Part shown: positions 6,011 through 6,073 of the stretch, piece by piece
How positions within the stretch are numbered: the stretch's first letter is position 1
Layout of the letters: each line of letters begins with the position of its first letter
From: Candidatus Iainarchaeum sp.
Lineage (GTDB): Archaea > Iainarchaeota > Iainarchaeia > Iainarchaeales > JAGHAR01
Assembly (NCBI GenBank): GCA_021161405.1
Contig: JAGHAR010000023.1
Coordinates: forward strand, 1 to 6,073
Direction of reading: 5' to 3'
DNA: 6,073 bases
Notes under the pieces: generated by a model
Seen by the model: the letters and a program-made list of their open reading frames with translations, nothing else
What the model was told of the DNA's origin: nothing
Databases searched by the model: none
Position numbers and translations under genes: made by a program

Positions 6011-6073
6011 ATGCCGAAACAGATAGAACTAACAAACCTTGCAATAAAAAAACTTTGCAAAGAATTAAACAAA
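6011..6073 (+). CDS. Start of an unrecognised protein (partial, runs off the right edge)
   Basis: An ATG two bases after the reductase stop opens a frame of 21 codons without a stop to the window end (MPKQIELTNLAIKKLCKELN...). The fragment is predicted helical and basic. The close spacing suggests it belongs to the same transcript, although only a weak AAAGG precedes it, at some distance. Too little is visible to assign a family. It is reported because position and open frame make it likely to be real. Confidence 0.5.
   Translation, partial: MPKQIELTNLAIKKLCKELNK

Noticed and set aside
6011..6073. Reading the final fragment as an archaeal histone-fold protein
   Set aside because: The short helical, basic stretch is only vaguely similar to a histone-fold start, and 21 residues are too few to support a family call.
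1..6073. CRISPR arrays, insertion sequences, tRNA or rRNA genes, phage genes
   Set aside because: No regularly spaced repeats, terminal inverted repeats, transposase motifs, cloverleaf-like sequence or phage proteins were seen. Nearly all of the sequence is accounted for by coding frames.

Overview
The window looks archaeal. It is AT-rich, its arginine codons are mostly AGA/AGG, and its promoters are TATA-type. It also carries archaeal membrane-lipid machinery (a geranylgeranyl reductase) and an archaeal-style type IV filament ATPase with two GspF-type membrane proteins. The lineage cannot be fixed from sequence alone. A DPANN archaeon or another low-GC euryarchaeal lineage is a reasonable guess, and nothing seen here decides between them.

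Layout. The left 60% is one minus-strand operon, read right to left: a secretion/pilus motor ATPase (3645-1939), a GspF/TadB-TadC-like membrane protein (1937-837), and a second paralogous GspF-like protein (835 to the left edge, cut off by the window). The three genes are almost butt-joined. The stop codon of each lies just downstream of the Shine-Dalgarno sequence for the next, so translation is probably coupled. Together they form the motor and platform of a type IV pilus-like (Tad/Epd-type) or related secretion filament. No pilin or prepilin peptidase is inside the window.

A 61-base divergent gap (3646-3706) holds the promoters for both directions. To the right, four plus-strand genes are tightly packed: a GalT-family nucleotidylyltransferase (3707-4603), an 8-cysteine 2[4Fe-4S] ferredoxin (4628-4804), a digeranylgeranylglycerophospholipid reductase-family flavoprotein (4809-6008), and the first 21 codons of an unrecognised protein (6011 to the right edge). 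The ferredoxin and reductase very probably work together: the ferredoxin would supply electrons for saturating the isoprenoid chains of archaeal ether lipids. The GalT-like protein may link to sugar-nucleotide or sugar-phosphate metabolism, and its position in the same run of genes does not prove a shared pathway.

Translation starts are of two kinds. The first gene of the plus-strand run has a TATA box placed for a leaderless transcript, while internal genes use Shine-Dalgarno sites overlapping the upstream stop. No stretch over 300 bases lacks a gene. I see no tRNA, rRNA, CRISPR, insertion sequence or phage gene. The window appears to hold known families in an orderly arrangement, with a few details worth checking and no convincing sign of a wholly new system.
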